Positions 1 through 9,774 of a stretch of 64,000 bases of DNA are shown here, in pieces. Each line of letters opens with the position of its first letter. The first letter of the stretch is position 1. The notes below the pieces were generated by a model. That model had not been told where the DNA came from. It ran no database searches and worked only from the letters and a program-made list of their open reading frames with translations. Source of the stretch: Acinetobacter brisouii CIP 110357 (GTDB lineage: Bacteria; Pseudomonadota; Gammaproteobacteria; Pseudomonadales; Moraxellaceae); NCBI RefSeq assembly GCF_000488275.1, contig NZ_KI530762.1, forward strand, positions 515,536 through 579,535. The letters are read 5' to 3'. The translations under genes and the position numbers were made by a program.

Positions 1-1
1 T

Positions 2-463
2 GAACGTAAAGCCAAAAATGCCTTGAAATGGGACACGATTCCAACAGCACCATTTAAGCGTGAAGGTGTAATCAAGCCGTATTTACCTGAACTAGAAAAA
101 CTGTCAGCACAGCGTGTGAATCAAGATCCTCAGTTTAGTTATTTGGAAGCGCGTCGTGTGCTTGCCAAGAAAACGGATGATGAGAAACGCCTGCCTCTGA
201 ATTTGGATCAGCGTAAAGTTGAACTTGATACTTTAGAAAAGCAGACTTTGGATGCTGAGAACTTACGCCGTCAGCAAACAGGACTTAAACCGTATAAAGA
301 CTGGAGTAGTTATCAGGCCTCTCTTGATGCGCTTAGTGAAACACGCGCTAAATTGAAAGCCAATGTCCGCCCAGCATTACCAGAGGAAGAAGCTTTTGTG
401 ACTGAAGCAGCCAATGTATTGCTTGATTACGCAAAATTGCAGCAACAAAAATCAGGTAATTAA
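2..463 (+). CDS. prc: C-terminal end of tail-specific (carboxy-terminal processing) protease Prc, cut by window start
   Basis: The frame is open from the first bases and runs to a stop at 463, so this is the last ~153 codons of a gene that begins outside the window. The residues form a charged helical tail rich in Lys, Glu and Gln, as in the C-terminal domain that follows the PDZ and Ser/Lys protease domains in Prc/Tsp. Prc is a periplasmic protease that trims proteins from their C-terminus and takes part in peptidoglycan-hydrolase turnover. No catalytic residue lies in the visible part, so the call rests on tail similarity alone. A strong terminator follows 20 bases after the stop. Confidence 0.72.
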   Translation, partial: ERKAKNALKWDTIPTAPFKREGVIKPYLPELEKLSAQRVNQDPQFSYLEARRVLAKKTDDEKRLPLNLDQRKVELDTLEKQTLDAENLRRQQTGLKPYKDWSSYQASLDALSETRAKLKANVRPALPEEEAFVTEAANVLLDYAKLQQQKSGN

Positions 464-482
464 TTAACCAATAATATGAAAA

Positions 483-509
483 GGCTCGGGCATTAACCGA
501 GCCTTTTTT
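483..509 (+). terminator. Intrinsic terminator after prc
   Basis: A 7-bp GC-rich stem (483-489 with 497-503) encloses a 7-nt loop and is followed by a run of T. It ends the prc transcript. Confidence 0.9.
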
Positions 510-1094
510 ATGAATATACTGAGTTGAGTTTGTATAAATATGATGAATTAATTTAAATAAATTTCAAAATAAAGAGTAATCTTTAGTTTTTCTAAAAAAC
601 AAAAATAAGTCATTTAATGCCTAAATAAAAATAAGCTGTGTGTCGATTAATAATAAAAATTGTAAGTAAACCTATAGGCTTCTTTTATAAGCTAATTTAA
701 TTTTTCTTATACATCATGGGGATATGTTTTAGTTTTACCGAGCAATTAAAACAAAAATATTATAAATCAAAATATTATAAATAAAGGATTGCATAATTAT
801 AGGTTTTAAATGTTGATTTGAGATCTTATAAAAATTGTTTTTTGATACTGTCACCAATATGCAGCAAAGTAAATTTTTAAGATATTTTTAAATAACCCGA
901 CTTAAACGTATTTTTTTGAACTAAAACAGATTACTATAAAATATAAATTCGATTTTGAAATAACCATGATATCTACTTTGTATTTGCGTTAAAAATGATT
1001 CTGTTAACATCTAATCATATTTTTTTCTGGTTTTTATGAATAGGCTTTTGAAAAAGAAGCAGGTCAATTACAAAAACAAATTTGGGTATATGAA
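510..1094. other. AT-rich intergenic stretch, no gene seen
   Basis: About 585 bases of very AT-rich sequence lie between the prc terminator and the MHYT-GGDEF-EAL gene. I see no coding frame of useful length, no RNA fold and no clear repeat. It presumably holds the promoter and upstream sites of the next gene, but I cannot point to a convincing -35/-10 pair. Confidence 0.5.
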
Positions 1095-3158
1095 ATGACA
1101 GAACTCAATGATCACGTCAATTTGGTTGTGGGTGCTATGATTGTAGCCATATTGATCTGCTATGCCATGATTGCATTACAAGGGGTACTGTTTAAATTTT
1201 TTTTGTATCAGCAGCATAAGAAAACGATCATTTTAATGAATGTTATTTTTTCTGCATTCATTGTGTGGTCTTTACAGTTTTTTGGTATGTGGATGATACA
1301 ACAGCCAGATGGCGTTCTTCTGCAGAAATGGCTGTTACTCCCGTCATATTTAAGTATCTTAGTTGCTGCACTAGGTGCTACCTGGTTACTGATGCAGCCT
1401 AAGCTTGAGCGTTATGCTTTAGGTTTGGGGGCTATTGGTATTGGAAGTGCTGTTTTTTTGATGCATTATTTTACCATGATGACATTCATTCCTCTAAAAC
1501 AGACACTTCAATATGATGTCTTGTGGACTGGAATTTTAGTCATGATTGCGGTTTTTGGATCTGGAGCGAGCTTATGGTTAGCCTTTAGGTTAAAAAATGT
1601 TCAAAATAATGCCTTTATCTTAAAAATAGCTGTCGCTTTTATCGTAGCTTTTAGTATTGTAGCAATGCACTACGCGGGCATATGGGCGGCGCATTTTAAT
1701 ATAAAAAGTAGCCATGTACTTCAAACAACAACATCTGGTCATATTGTGATACTAGGTATAGTAATTGTTGCCTGCCTAATTCTGATTGCTGCATTTTTTG
1801 TGGCATTACTAGAATTAAGGCTGGAAGAACGAAATCGTCAACTGACAGAGGTTCATAAAGAGTTAACGCACTTAACAACGCATGACACTTTAACTCAGTT
1901 ACCGAACCGTTTGTATTTAAATGATTATGTCAAAATGATTCTGGCTGAACATCGTTTGCATCGTCAGCAAATAGCAGTCATCTACATTGACTTGGATCGT
2001 TTTAAATCCATTAATGATGCATTTGGTCATCATGTGGGGGATCAGTTGTTGGTGCAATTTGCCAATCGCATCACTGAGCAAATCGCAGAGCGCCAAACTT
2101 TATTACGCATCAGCGGTGATGAATTTTTGCTGATCGCAGAACATTCTTCTGTTGGGCAGGCAGAAGAATTAGCACAAAAAATTCTGACAGATATTCAGCA
2201 GGGTTTTAGTATTTCAGGACGTAATATTAATATTACGGCAAGTATCGGTATTGCCATGTATCCTGAACATGGTGAGCATCTGCAAGAATTATTAATGCAT
2301 GCAGATATTGCGATGCAGGCATCTAAAGAGCAGGGGCGTAATACCTATAGTGTTTTTAATTATAATATTGAGGAATATGAAGAACGCCATCAATCCAAAC
2401 TGATTAATGATCTCTTTAAGGCTATTGAAGAAGATCAGTTTGTTTTATTTTATCAGCCGAAATTTAATAAATACCGTAAAATTTGTGGTGTTGAAGCATT
2501 AATTCGCTGGCAGCATCCTAAAATGGGATTGCTTGGCCCAAATATGTTTATCCCCTTGGCAGAAAAAACAGGGTTAATCATTCCTTTGGGGTATTGGGTC
2601 ATGGAGCAGGCCTGTAAACAGATTCAATTGTGGGAACAACAAGAGCAAAACTTTTATCCAATTTCGATTAACTTGTCGGCAGTGCAGGTTGAGCATAAAT
2701 CACTGATACAAACTTTAAAGCAGTATATTGAAGAATATCAGATTGATACAAACCATCTGATTATCGAAATTACCGAAAGTACTGCCATGCATCATATTGA
2801 CTCAAGTATCGAAATTTTCCAGAAAATCCGTAAATTAGGTGTGAAACTCTCGATTGATGACTTTGGTACAGGTCACTCAAGTTTCTTATATTTGAAAGAT
2901 TTGCCAGTCAATGAATTGAAGATTGACCGAGCTTTTATTAAAGATTTACATCGCGGTTCAAAAGATGAACTGATTTTAGCCAGCCTGATTCAGCTCACCC
3001 GAAATTTGGGTTTAACCATTACGGCTGAAGGCATTGAAACTGAAGAACAACTGGAAATTCTCAACCGTTTAGGCTGCCAGCAATTTCAGGGCTTTTTATT
3101 AGGAAAACCATTTCCTAAAGAAGTGTTAGAACACAAATTTGCTATATATACCAGTTAA
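1095..3158 (+). CDS. Membrane MHYT-GGDEF-EAL cyclic-di-GMP signalling protein
   Basis: 687 aa. The N-terminal ~240 residues are membrane helices with the MHYT signature (MHYFTMM near 122, MHYAGI near 190), a proposed metal- or gas-sensing module. A GGDEF domain follows, with the signature changed to SGDEF near residue 340, and then an EAL domain with intact EALIRW near 467, DDFGTG and the late QGFLLGKP motif. EAL domains hydrolyse c-di-GMP and GGDEF domains make it. The intact EAL residues favour phosphodiesterase activity. The first-position change from G to S in GGDEF is tolerated in some active cyclases, so direction is not settled. The gene stands alone between AT-rich stretches. Confidence 0.92.
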   Translation: MTELNDHVNLVVGAMIVAILICYAMIALQGVLFKFFLYQQHKKTIILMNVIFSAFIVWSLQFFGMWMIQQPDGVLLQKWLLLPSYLSILVAALGATWLLMQPKLERYALGLGAIGIGSAVFLMHYFTMMTFIPLKQTLQYDVLWTGILVMIAVFGSGASLWLAFRLKNVQNNAFILKIAVAFIVAFSIVAMHYAGIWAAHFNIKSSHVLQTTTSGHIVILGIVIVACLILIAAFFVALLELRLEERNRQLTEVHKELTHLTTHDTLTQLPNRLYLNDYVKMILAEHRLHRQQIAVIYIDLDRFKSINDAFGHHVGDQLLVQFANRITEQIAERQTLLRISGDEFLLIAEHSSVGQAEELAQKILTDIQQGFSISGRNINITASIGIAMYPEHGEHLQELLMHADIAMQASKEQGRNTYSVFNYNIEEYEERHQSKLINDLFKAIEEDQFVLFYQPKFNKYRKICGVEALIRWQHPKMGLLGPNMFIPLAEKTGLIIPLGYWVMEQACKQIQLWEQQEQNFYPISINLSAVQVEHKSLIQTLKQYIEEYQIDTNHLIIEITESTAMHHIDSSIEIFQKIRKLGVKLSIDDFGTGHSSFLYLKDLPVNELKIDRAFIKDLHRGSKDELILASLIQLTRNLGLTITAEGIETEEQLEILNRLGCQQFQGFLLGKPFPKEVLEHKFAIYTS

Positions 3159-3364
3159 GAAATGCCAAGGCAGTTAGATCGTTTATGGACGGACTGACCT
3201 TATTTCTTCGGCTGGTTTTACATGGTTAAAAGTGAGTTGAGCCAAGATTGGGTATCGTATTGCAGGGAAGACATGAGATTGATGATGTGTGCCCTAAATA
3301 TTCATGAACCCATTTAATGGCAGTATTCAATAGTCTGAATTAAAAAATGATGTATGAAGTCTAT

Positions 3365-4573
3365 TCATTTATAAGAATGAATCGTGTTTTCAATGATGCT
3401 ATAAATCTTTTCAAATTCACCATCATTTAACCAAGTCGAATTAGAAATACTAAAACATCTTTGTGCAAAACTTTCTGCTTGTGGCAAAGATGTATTTAAA
3501 TGGGCGAGATTAGGATATTGATGTATTGCTCGTACAAATAATTTGGTTACACCCAAGCCTTGAGTCCATAGCTTGGCCAAAATAGCTTGTGCTAACTCAG
3601 GTCGATCTGCAAGCAATAAAATAAATGGAAAGTTAGAACTACTGTCAGTTTGTTCTTCAAAAACCTGAATATGAGGTAATTGTTTGAGTCTTTTAATTCT
3701 AGATCTTGCCTGATGCTGTGCATTTTGCCAGTGCTCAGGTAATCGGGATATCGCAGAAGCTGCAACCTGACTTCTCCATTGTCCTAGGCGATGAACAGGA
3801 ATGTCATTTTGATCGAAATCATCTCCTACAGCCGTAATTTCATCATTATTTTTTAAAGCACGACGTAAACTATTTCCATAAATCAGAGCAAGTGTTGAAG
3901 GTCGATACAAAAAAGTATAACCGACTAACTCGATCATCCTTTTCAATTCCCAGTTGTTGAGTACAGGCAAATCTTGACATGCGGCATGCAATTTTTGCTG
4001 CAATTCTGGGTGTTTGCTAAATAATATCCCACCTTCGGCACTGGTGAGTCCCTTGCCAAAAGCGAGGCTAAAAAAGCCGATGTCGCTAAATAACCCAACA
4101 CTTTGATGGTGATACTGAGCACCCATGGCTTGTGCCGCATCTTCAATCATATAAGTTTGATGTTGATCTGCGATGTGTTGAATACCTGCTAAATCACAGA
4201 CTAAACCTGCTGTATGGGTGGCAATAATTGCGAGTGTGTTCGCGTTTGTTTTTAATTCGAGTTCGTTCAGATCATAATCAAAATGATCTTTTTTCAGGTC
4301 GCATAAAATAGGCGTTAAGCCCAGCTTTTCTATAGCTAATGGAACTAATGGGCATGTCCAAGCGGGAATAATGACTTGGTTTTTTTTGGGATGTATAGAT
4401 TGTAGCGTCTTTAAGGCAACCATCAAGGCAACGGTTCCCGAGCAAGTCAGCGCTGGAGTCGGTACCTGTAAAAGGTTGGCGATTGAACTCGCCAAATCAT
4501 ATTTATGTCCAAAAGAAAGAAGATCCCTAAATAAAATAGGCAAACCATTTGTAGGGGGGATCTCTGTATTCAT
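3365..4573 (-). CDS. DegT/DnrJ/EryC1/StrS-family PLP aminotransferase
   Basis: 402 aa, usual length for the family. PLP residues are visible: EDAAQ at 144-148 (the Asp that holds the pyridine nitrogen), and a Ser-x4-Lys stretch ending in FGKGL with Lys174 as the Schiff-base lysine. Family members aminate keto-sugars or related carbonyl compounds. It is the last gene of a five-gene minus-strand operon with two small EamA/SMR proteins, a hydrolase and a HAD phosphatase. The closest named parallel is ArnB beside ArnE/ArnF, but no other arn gene is present, so the substrate is unknown. The distal position with a 2-bp gap to its neighbour supports co-transcription. Confidence 0.85.
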   Translation of the reverse strand: MNTEIPPTNGLPILFRDLLSFGHKYDLASSIANLLQVPTPALTCSGTVALMVALKTLQSIHPKKNQVIIPAWTCPLVPLAIEKLGLTPILCDLKKDHFDYDLNELELKTNANTLAIIATHTAGLVCDLAGIQHIADQHQTYMIEDAAQAMGAQYHHQSVGLFSDIGFFSLAFGKGLTSAEGGILFSKHPELQQKLHAACQDLPVLNNWELKRMIELVGYTFLYRPSTLALIYGNSLRRALKNNDEITAVGDDFDQNDIPVHRLGQWRSQVAASAISRLPEHWQNAQHQARSRIKRLKQLPHIQVFEEQTDSSSNFPFILLLADRPELAQAILAKLWTQGLGVTKLFVRAIHQYPNLAHLNTSLPQAESFAQRCFSISNSTWLNDGEFEKIYSIIENTIHSYK

Positions 4574-4575
4574 AG

Positions 4576-4980
4576 TTAAGAATGGATGTTATAAGGGACG
4601 TTTTCTACATCGGCTTTAGATTCATCTCTAGCTAAAAAGAAGACACCAGCAATAATAAATAGTGCGCCAATGATTTTGATGAATGTTAGAGGTTCGTTAA
4701 ATAACCATATAGATAGTAGAGTGACACTAATCAGCTCAAGGTGCGATGCTGCAAAAGCGGGGCCGACTGGTGCATATTTTAATAGCGTCATCCAGGTAAA
4801 AAATGCCCCGATATACCCGACAAATGCACCATAAATCCATGGATGTGCAAATACTCGAATTAGCCAAGGAAGGTCAAATGAAAGTGGCATGGCATGCACA
4901 GATGCAAATTTGAAGCTGATCTGTGCCAGAGTATCAAACATCATAAGTACTAAAAAGCCAATAATATAAAAAGATTTCAT
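4576..4980 (-). CDS. Small EamA/SMR-type membrane protein (second of a pair)
   Basis: 134 aa with four predicted hydrophobic helices, as in small multidrug resistance and EamA half-transporters. It overlaps the paired 119-aa gene by 4 bp and precedes the DegT gene by 2 bp. Two different SMR-like subunits side by side usually form a heterodimer. The function here is probably export or lipid-linked flipping of the product of the neighbouring enzymes (inference). Confidence 0.78.
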   Translation of the reverse strand: MKSFYIIGFLVLMMFDTLAQISFKFASVHAMPLSFDLPWLIRVFAHPWIYGAFVGYIGAFFTWMTLLKYAPVGPAFAASHLELISVTLLSIWLFNEPLTFIKIIGALFIIAGVFFLARDESKADVENVPYNIHS

Positions 4981-5336
4981 GCGCCTAACCCTACAATAGT
5001 GACGCCAATCGAAATTAGAATGACACCTATTAATCTATTTCTGGATAATTTTTCTTTAAAAAAGAGTCGTCCCGCCAGCATAATCACCACAATATTGATG
5101 CTGCCTAGCATGATGCCATCAGATAATGGCACAAGAGATAAAAAGGCAAGCCAAGCAATAAACTCAAAAACGTAACAAAAAATACCAATCCAAAGCCATG
5201 GTCGCTGCAACATGGCTTTCCAGTGTTGTAAGCCTGCGTGTTCCGCACTTTCTGAAGCCGCTGCTTTAAAGGCGAGCTGCCCAACAGTATCAATTAAAAT
5301 AGTGATAATCCATGCGCCAATAACCAGTGGGCTCAT
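4977..5336 (-). CDS. Small EamA/SMR-type membrane protein (first of a pair)
   Basis: 119 aa, four hydrophobic helices, with a conserved-looking Gly/Leu-rich last helix. It overlaps both neighbours by 4 bp, which implies translational coupling. With the 134-aa protein it likely makes a heterodimeric small transporter like the YkkCD or ArnEF pairs. Substrate unknown. Confidence 0.78.
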   Translation of the reverse strand: MSPLVIGAWIITILIDTVGQLAFKAAASESAEHAGLQHWKAMLQRPWLWIGIFCYVFEFIAWLAFLSLVPLSDGIMLGSINIVVIMLAGRLFFKEKLSRNRLIGVILISIGVTIVGLGA

Positions 5337-6214
5337 GCAATATTCTCTAATTCATGATCCAGTTGTGATGACGGGATGGATGCTTTGGGCTGATTCTTGA
5401 TGGATTGACTATCAATATTTCGTATAAATTTTAACGACTCTTCAATCACCTGTTTACGATCATTATCAATCGTAATCATGTGGTAACTATTTTTAAGCCA
5501 GATGATTTGTTTTAATCCTGATACACGATCATAGATGATCTGGCTATTGCGACGATGTGAAATATCATCATTATAGGCGTGTAAGCAAAGAGAGGGCGCT
5601 GTAATGTTGCGCAAATTTTTTCTGACATTGCGTGATAAGCGCTGCAACTGATACAAAGAATGCCAAGGATTACCTGGTAATCCAGCTTCACTACTATCAC
5701 CGCTATTCATTGCGTTGACGATACGAGCGCGTAGAGACTCATTACAAATGCCGTAAGGTTCAGCTTCATCAAATGTATTATGACGACCGATGTTTAAATG
5801 ATAAACAATTGGCAGTGCAATCGGCGCAGCAATTTTGGACCAAAGCGGAATACTCCAGCCATCATACTGAAATGTGGGGCTGTAACAAATCACGCCACTG
5901 ACAGGATGTTCAGAGGCATATTTTAAAGCCAGTAGTGCGCCCATAGACAAACCACTGACATAAATTTGGTCAACGTGCTGTTTAAGTTTCTCTGCACCGT
6001 CACATACGCTGGCATACCAGTCCTCCCAACGAGTTTGAACCAGATCTTCGATATCACCACAGTGACCTGCCAGTTGAACACCGTAAACACTGTAACCCGC
6101 CTGATGAAATGAACGGGCAATCCCACGCATTTCATTGGGTGTGCCTGTTAAACCATGAATCAGTAAAATACCAGTACGATTACCAGAAAGAAAAAATGAA
6201 TTATCTGAAATCAT
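5333..6214 (-). CDS. Alpha/beta hydrolase (carboxylesterase/lipase-like)
   Basis: 293 aa. The N-terminus has the oxyanion region LLIHGLTGTPNEM and the nucleophile elbow GLSMG (Ser near residue 95). A late NSYHM segment supplies the catalytic His, and an Asp lies in the stretch before it. The pattern is that of monoacylglycerol-lipase and Est30-type carboxylesterases. It overlaps both neighbours by 4 bp in the same operon as the HAD phosphatase and SMR pair, so it probably removes or transfers an acyl group within this pathway (inference). There is no signal peptide, so it is cytoplasmic. Confidence 0.85.
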   Translation of the reverse strand: MISDNSFFLSGNRTGILLIHGLTGTPNEMRGIARSFHQAGYSVYGVQLAGHCGDIEDLVQTRWEDWYASVCDGAEKLKQHVDQIYVSGLSMGALLALKYASEHPVSGVICYSPTFQYDGWSIPLWSKIAAPIALPIVYHLNIGRHNTFDEAEPYGICNESLRARIVNAMNSGDSSEAGLPGNPWHSLYQLQRLSRNVRKNLRNITAPSLCLHAYNDDISHRRNSQIIYDRVSGLKQIIWLKNSYHMITIDNDRKQVIEESLKFIRNIDSQSIKNQPKASIPSSQLDHELENIA

Positions 6215-6924
6215 ACAGTCACCACAGCTAAACGCCCATGCTCTTCATCGCTATGAATCAGTTGCACCAATTGCTCCTGAATTTCAATAAACGATTTAAA
6301 TGCTGCATGTTCAATATTTTTTTCAACACAATGATGAATCAGGGATTTTTTTGCAAAAACATAATCTGCTGTTTCCGAAAGGCAAAAGTCCGAACGACCA
6401 TCACCAATCAAAATAATCTGTTCCTGAAAATGTTGTTCAGCCACTTTACATTTACATGTTCCACTTTGACTGATACAGCGTGGATTCGTATTTGGAAATT
6501 CAAGTTTCCAGTTGCGTTCGCTTACTTGAACCAAGTGATTTGCAATAATAGGTAAATCTGCAAGATCATACTTTTTTAAAATATATTTAATCACGACATC
6601 CATGCCATCACTCACAATGGTTAATGGAATCTTGTGTGCGGTTGTCATGTGTACAAAATCAATAAAACCTGTATCAATTTCAATATGATCTAAGCATTGA
6701 TAGAGTTCATTTTTAGACATGTCGAGTAATTCAATCTGACGTTGCATACAGATCTTGGAGCCAATCTTTCCTTGTTCCCACTCTTGTTCTATTTCTACCC
6801 AGCCAGGTTTTGCAAAAGTTTCTAATAATGTGTCTGTTGTATCATTTAAACTAATCGTCCCGTCAAAATCACATAGAATATGCCATTGAGCCGAAGAAGG
6901 GAGATTGTGACGGATAAGCAACAT
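6211..6924 (-). CDS. HAD-IB family phosphatase (MtnX/SerB-like)
   Basis: 237 aa from the ATG at 6924. A longer frame starts with TTG at 7029, but the ATG has a good ribosome site (GTGAGG about 6 bases upstream) and the motif-bearing protein begins there. HAD motif I is CDFDGTIS, motif II is the TIVSDG segment, and motif IV is IGDGRSDFC. It resembles MtnX-type phosphatases that act on phosphorylated keto-sugar-like or small amino compounds. It is the first gene of the minus operon and overlaps the hydrolase by 4 bp. Substrate unknown. Confidence 0.85.
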   Translation of the reverse strand: MLLIRHNLPSSAQWHILCDFDGTISLNDTTDTLLETFAKPGWVEIEQEWEQGKIGSKICMQRQIELLDMSKNELYQCLDHIEIDTGFIDFVHMTTAHKIPLTIVSDGMDVVIKYILKKYDLADLPIIANHLVQVSERNWKLEFPNTNPRCISQSGTCKCKVAEQHFQEQIILIGDGRSDFCLSETADYVFAKKSLIHHCVEKNIEHAAFKSFIEIQEQLVQLIHSDEEHGRLAVVTV

Positions 6925-7243
6925 ATATGCCTCACAGCGTTTAATTATTTTTTTCTTCAGCACATTGAAGAAAATTTGATTTGCAACATATCGCTTAAAC
7001 CTTAAATATTCCTTATTATCTCGGACCAAAGCCTAAAAACTCTGGGTGGAATTTATTTTGGTAACCAATGTACTAGAAGCTAAATATTTGAAAAATTAAT
7101 ATATATTTTGGAATTGTGCTAAATAATAAAATATATAGAATATTTGAATGAATTTTTTACTTTTGTATCTGATTTGTGTCAAATGATTGATAAAAAGAAT
7201 AATCGATATATTTTGAGCGTCAATCAAAATTTGATCTAATTTT

Positions 7244-8002
7244 ATGATTCATTTATTTGTTAGAAACAATAAGATATATTTTTTTATCTTAATAGCACTC
7301 AATTCTTGGGGTAATTATAGCTATGCAGAAGAGCCTGTTGCCCTGAGTGTAGGACTGAATACTTCTCTGGATTTTCAGGCCTATAAAGGGAAAACGGCTT
7401 GGATGAGTGTTTTACCTACTGTTTTCTATGACAATAAAAAAATTTACGTGGAAGGTGATGAACTCGGAGTCTATCTTTTAAATAATGATCAGAATCAATT
7501 TAGATTAAACGCCTATTATGATGACAGTTATTTTAGTCCTTCTGGAAAATTAAATGCTTTAAGAACAAGAAAATGGTCTGTCATGTCTGGTGCAAGCTAT
7601 ATGCGAATTACACCATTTGGTGGATTTAAAGCACAAATAGGTACAGATATTTTATCTCGAAGCAAAGGAACCGTAGCGACGCTTTCTTATTTGGCTGAAC
7701 TGAATACTGGGAAATGGTCTTTTTACCCAGAGATTGGTTATCAGTGGAGCAATAGTCAATACAATGATTATTACTATGGTGTAACTGCATCTGAAGCACG
7801 TAATAGTGGGGTAACCGAATATCATCCTCAGGATAGTATTCAGCCCTATATGGATTTGAACTTTAATTATAATTTAAATAAAAAATGGAATGTTTTTGGT
7901 GGGGTGAATATAAATTATTTATCAAATCAACAATATAGAAGTCCTATCGTTAGAAACCGTATAGATTTTTCACCTTCTTTAGGGATAGTTTTTAAATTTT
8001 AA
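7244..8002 (+). CDS. MipA/OmpV-family outer-membrane protein
   Basis: 252 aa with a cleavable signal peptide (hydrophobic stretch ending in YSYAEE). The rest alternates polar and aromatic residues in short beta-strands and ends in a Phe (VFKF), the C-terminal signature of an outer-membrane barrel. The pattern matches MipA/OmpV, scaffold or porin-like proteins. It stands between the divergent enzyme operons and upstream of the class III aminotransferase, so it may serve uptake or release of the pathway compound (inference). The upstream region to 7030 is AT-rich and must hold both divergent promoters. Confidence 0.75.
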   Translation: MIHLFVRNNKIYFFILIALNSWGNYSYAEEPVALSVGLNTSLDFQAYKGKTAWMSVLPTVFYDNKKIYVEGDELGVYLLNNDQNQFRLNAYYDDSYFSPSGKLNALRTRKWSVMSGASYMRITPFGGFKAQIGTDILSRSKGTVATLSYLAELNTGKWSFYPEIGYQWSNSQYNDYYYGVTASEARNSGVTEYHPQDSIQPYMDLNFNYNLNKKWNVFGGVNINYLSNQQYRSPIVRNRIDFSPSLGIVFKF

Positions 8003-8144
8003 GCTTCAATTCAGAAAACTGCTTTTAAATTTTATGCCGTGGAAATGAACAAATGTGCTTCTATTTCGGTTGGAAAGACCAGTGGAATGCATCGAATAAT
8101 TGAACAGTAAACATACGGTATAACTACCCAAAAGGATAGGTCTC

Positions 8145-9524
8145 ATGACAATTAATGAAGCTCAACTATTAGCAGATGAGGCAAAATATTGCTCTCATGG
8201 AGATACTGTTCATTATGTAAATCCCCCAAAAATTTTTACAGATTGTCAGGGTAGTTATGTCTTTGATGATCATGGGACACCATACCTTGATCTACAAATG
8301 TGGTATTCAGCAGTTAATTTTGGTTATAAAAACCCACGCCTAGATCAAGCATTGATTAATCAAATTAATACATTGCCACAAATTGCAAGCCAATATTTAC
8401 ACCCTACAAAAATTGAACTCAGTAAAGTACTTGTTGAAGATATCTTGAAAAAAACAGGGGTGCAGGGCCGTATCCATTATAACGTGGGTGGTTCTCAGTC
8501 AATTGAGGATTCTCTTAAGTTAGTCCGTAATTTCTGCAAAGGCAAAAGCAGAATGTTTGCGTTTGAAGGTGGTTATCATGGACGTACATTAGGTGCGTCA
8601 TCAATCACTTCTAGCTATCGTTATCGCCGCCGTTATGGTCATTTTGGTGAACGTGCTCAATTCATTCCTTTCCCATATCCATTCCGTCGTCCAAAAGGAA
8701 TGACACCAGAAGAATATGCAGTCAAACTCGTTGCAGAATTCCGCCGATTATTTGAAAACGAATATCATGGTGTTTGGGATCCGAAAGTTCGTGAAAGTGA
8801 ATTTGCGGCGTTCTATATCGAAACCATTCAGGGAACTGGCGGTTATGTCATTCCACCAATGAATTTCTACCCAGAACTGAAAAAAGTGCTGGACGATCAT
8901 GGCATTTTACTTGTGGTTGATGAAATTCAGATGGGCTTCTACCGTACTGGTAAGCTATGGTCATTTGAACATTTTGATATCACACCTGACGTCGTTGTCT
9001 TTGGTAAAGCACTGACAAATGGTTTAAATCCATTGGCAGGTGTTTGGGCAAAAGAAGAAATGATCAACCCTGTCACTTTCCCAGTAGGCTCTACGCACTC
9101 AACATTTGCTTCAAACCCGCTAGGTACAGCGGTTGGTCTTGAAGTCATGAAAATGCTTGCTGAAAAAGATTATGAAAAACAGATCATGGAAAGTGGTGCT
9201 TACTTCCTTGAAGGTCTGAAAGATCTTCAAACACGCCATCCAGAAATTGGTGATGTTGATGGTCTAGGTTTGGCGCTTCGTGCTGAAATTTGTCAGACTG
9301 ATGGCTTTACTCCGAATAAAGAGTTGCTCGACAAAATGGTCGATATCGGCTTATCTGGTACGCTTGAGTATGAAGGCAAACAATGTGGTCTAGTACTGGA
9401 TGTTGGCGGATACTATAAAAACGTCATTACATTTGCACCAAACCTTGAAATTTCTAGAGCTGAAATTGATCAGGCAATGGTATTGCTAGAGCAATTATTA
9501 GTTCGTGCAAAAAAAGAGCTTTAA
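8145..9524 (+). CDS. Class III PLP-dependent aminotransferase
   Basis: 459 aa, family length. Key residues are EGGYHGRTLG at 141-150, DEIQMG at 259-264 (Asp259 to PLP) and FGKALTNGLNPLAG with Lys288 as the PLP lysine. Class III enzymes move an amino group from an omega-amine or from ornithine, GABA or diaminobutyrate to a keto acid. A cluster with a BioF2-like acyltransferase and a ureohydrolase-like protein suggests a diamine or guanidino substrate (inference). It has an AAGGATAGG ribosome site just before the ATG and is followed by a hairpin, so the next gene may be transcribed separately. Confidence 0.85.
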   Translation: MTINEAQLLADEAKYCSHGDTVHYVNPPKIFTDCQGSYVFDDHGTPYLDLQMWYSAVNFGYKNPRLDQALINQINTLPQIASQYLHPTKIELSKVLVEDILKKTGVQGRIHYNVGGSQSIEDSLKLVRNFCKGKSRMFAFEGGYHGRTLGASSITSSYRYRRRYGHFGERAQFIPFPYPFRRPKGMTPEEYAVKLVAEFRRLFENEYHGVWDPKVRESEFAAFYIETIQGTGGYVIPPMNFYPELKKVLDDHGILLVVDEIQMGFYRTGKLWSFEHFDITPDVVVFGKALTNGLNPLAGVWAKEEMINPVTFPVGSTHSTFASNPLGTAVGLEVMKMLAEKDYEKQIMESGAYFLEGLKDLQTRHPEIGDVDGLGLALRAEICQTDGFTPNKELLDKMVDIGLSGTLEYEGKQCGLVLDVGGYYKNVITFAPNLEISRAEIDQAMVLLEQLLVRAKKEL

Positions 9525-9541
9525 TCTAAAAAATTAAGCTA

Positions 9542-9575
9542 GGCAGCATGCATAATCTATTTTATGTATGCTGCC
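9542..9575 (+). terminator. Terminator-like 14-bp hairpin
   Basis: Arms 9542-9555 and 9562-9575 pair with one G-U wobble and a 6-nt loop. No T run follows directly (a T5 lies several bases later), so it may be a weak terminator or a 3'-end stabiliser. Confidence 0.6.
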
Positions 9576-9774
9576 GAACATATTTTTGAGATTAAAAAAA
9601 GAATAGTTGAATGATCATTTGGCTATTCTTTTTAATATTATAAATATACTTCTTAAATCTTATAGTTATGGTGAATTTAAGTATATTTTAGCACTGATAT
9701 TTTTTACACTTATTGGGTTGAAATGAATAAGTTAAAAATCATATCAACTTTGGGTTAAAACTTATTTAATAAAT

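Noticed and set aside
4576..5336. Small SMR pair plus DegT gene as an Ara4N (arn) locus for polymyxin resistance
   Set aside because: ArnA, ArnC, ArnD and ArnT are absent, and a hydrolase and HAD phosphatase stand in their place. The similarity is only at family level.
6925..7029. 35-residue N-terminal extension of the HAD phosphatase from a TTG
   Set aside because: The extension lacks a ribosome site and looks unlike the family, while the ATG at 6924 has a good one.
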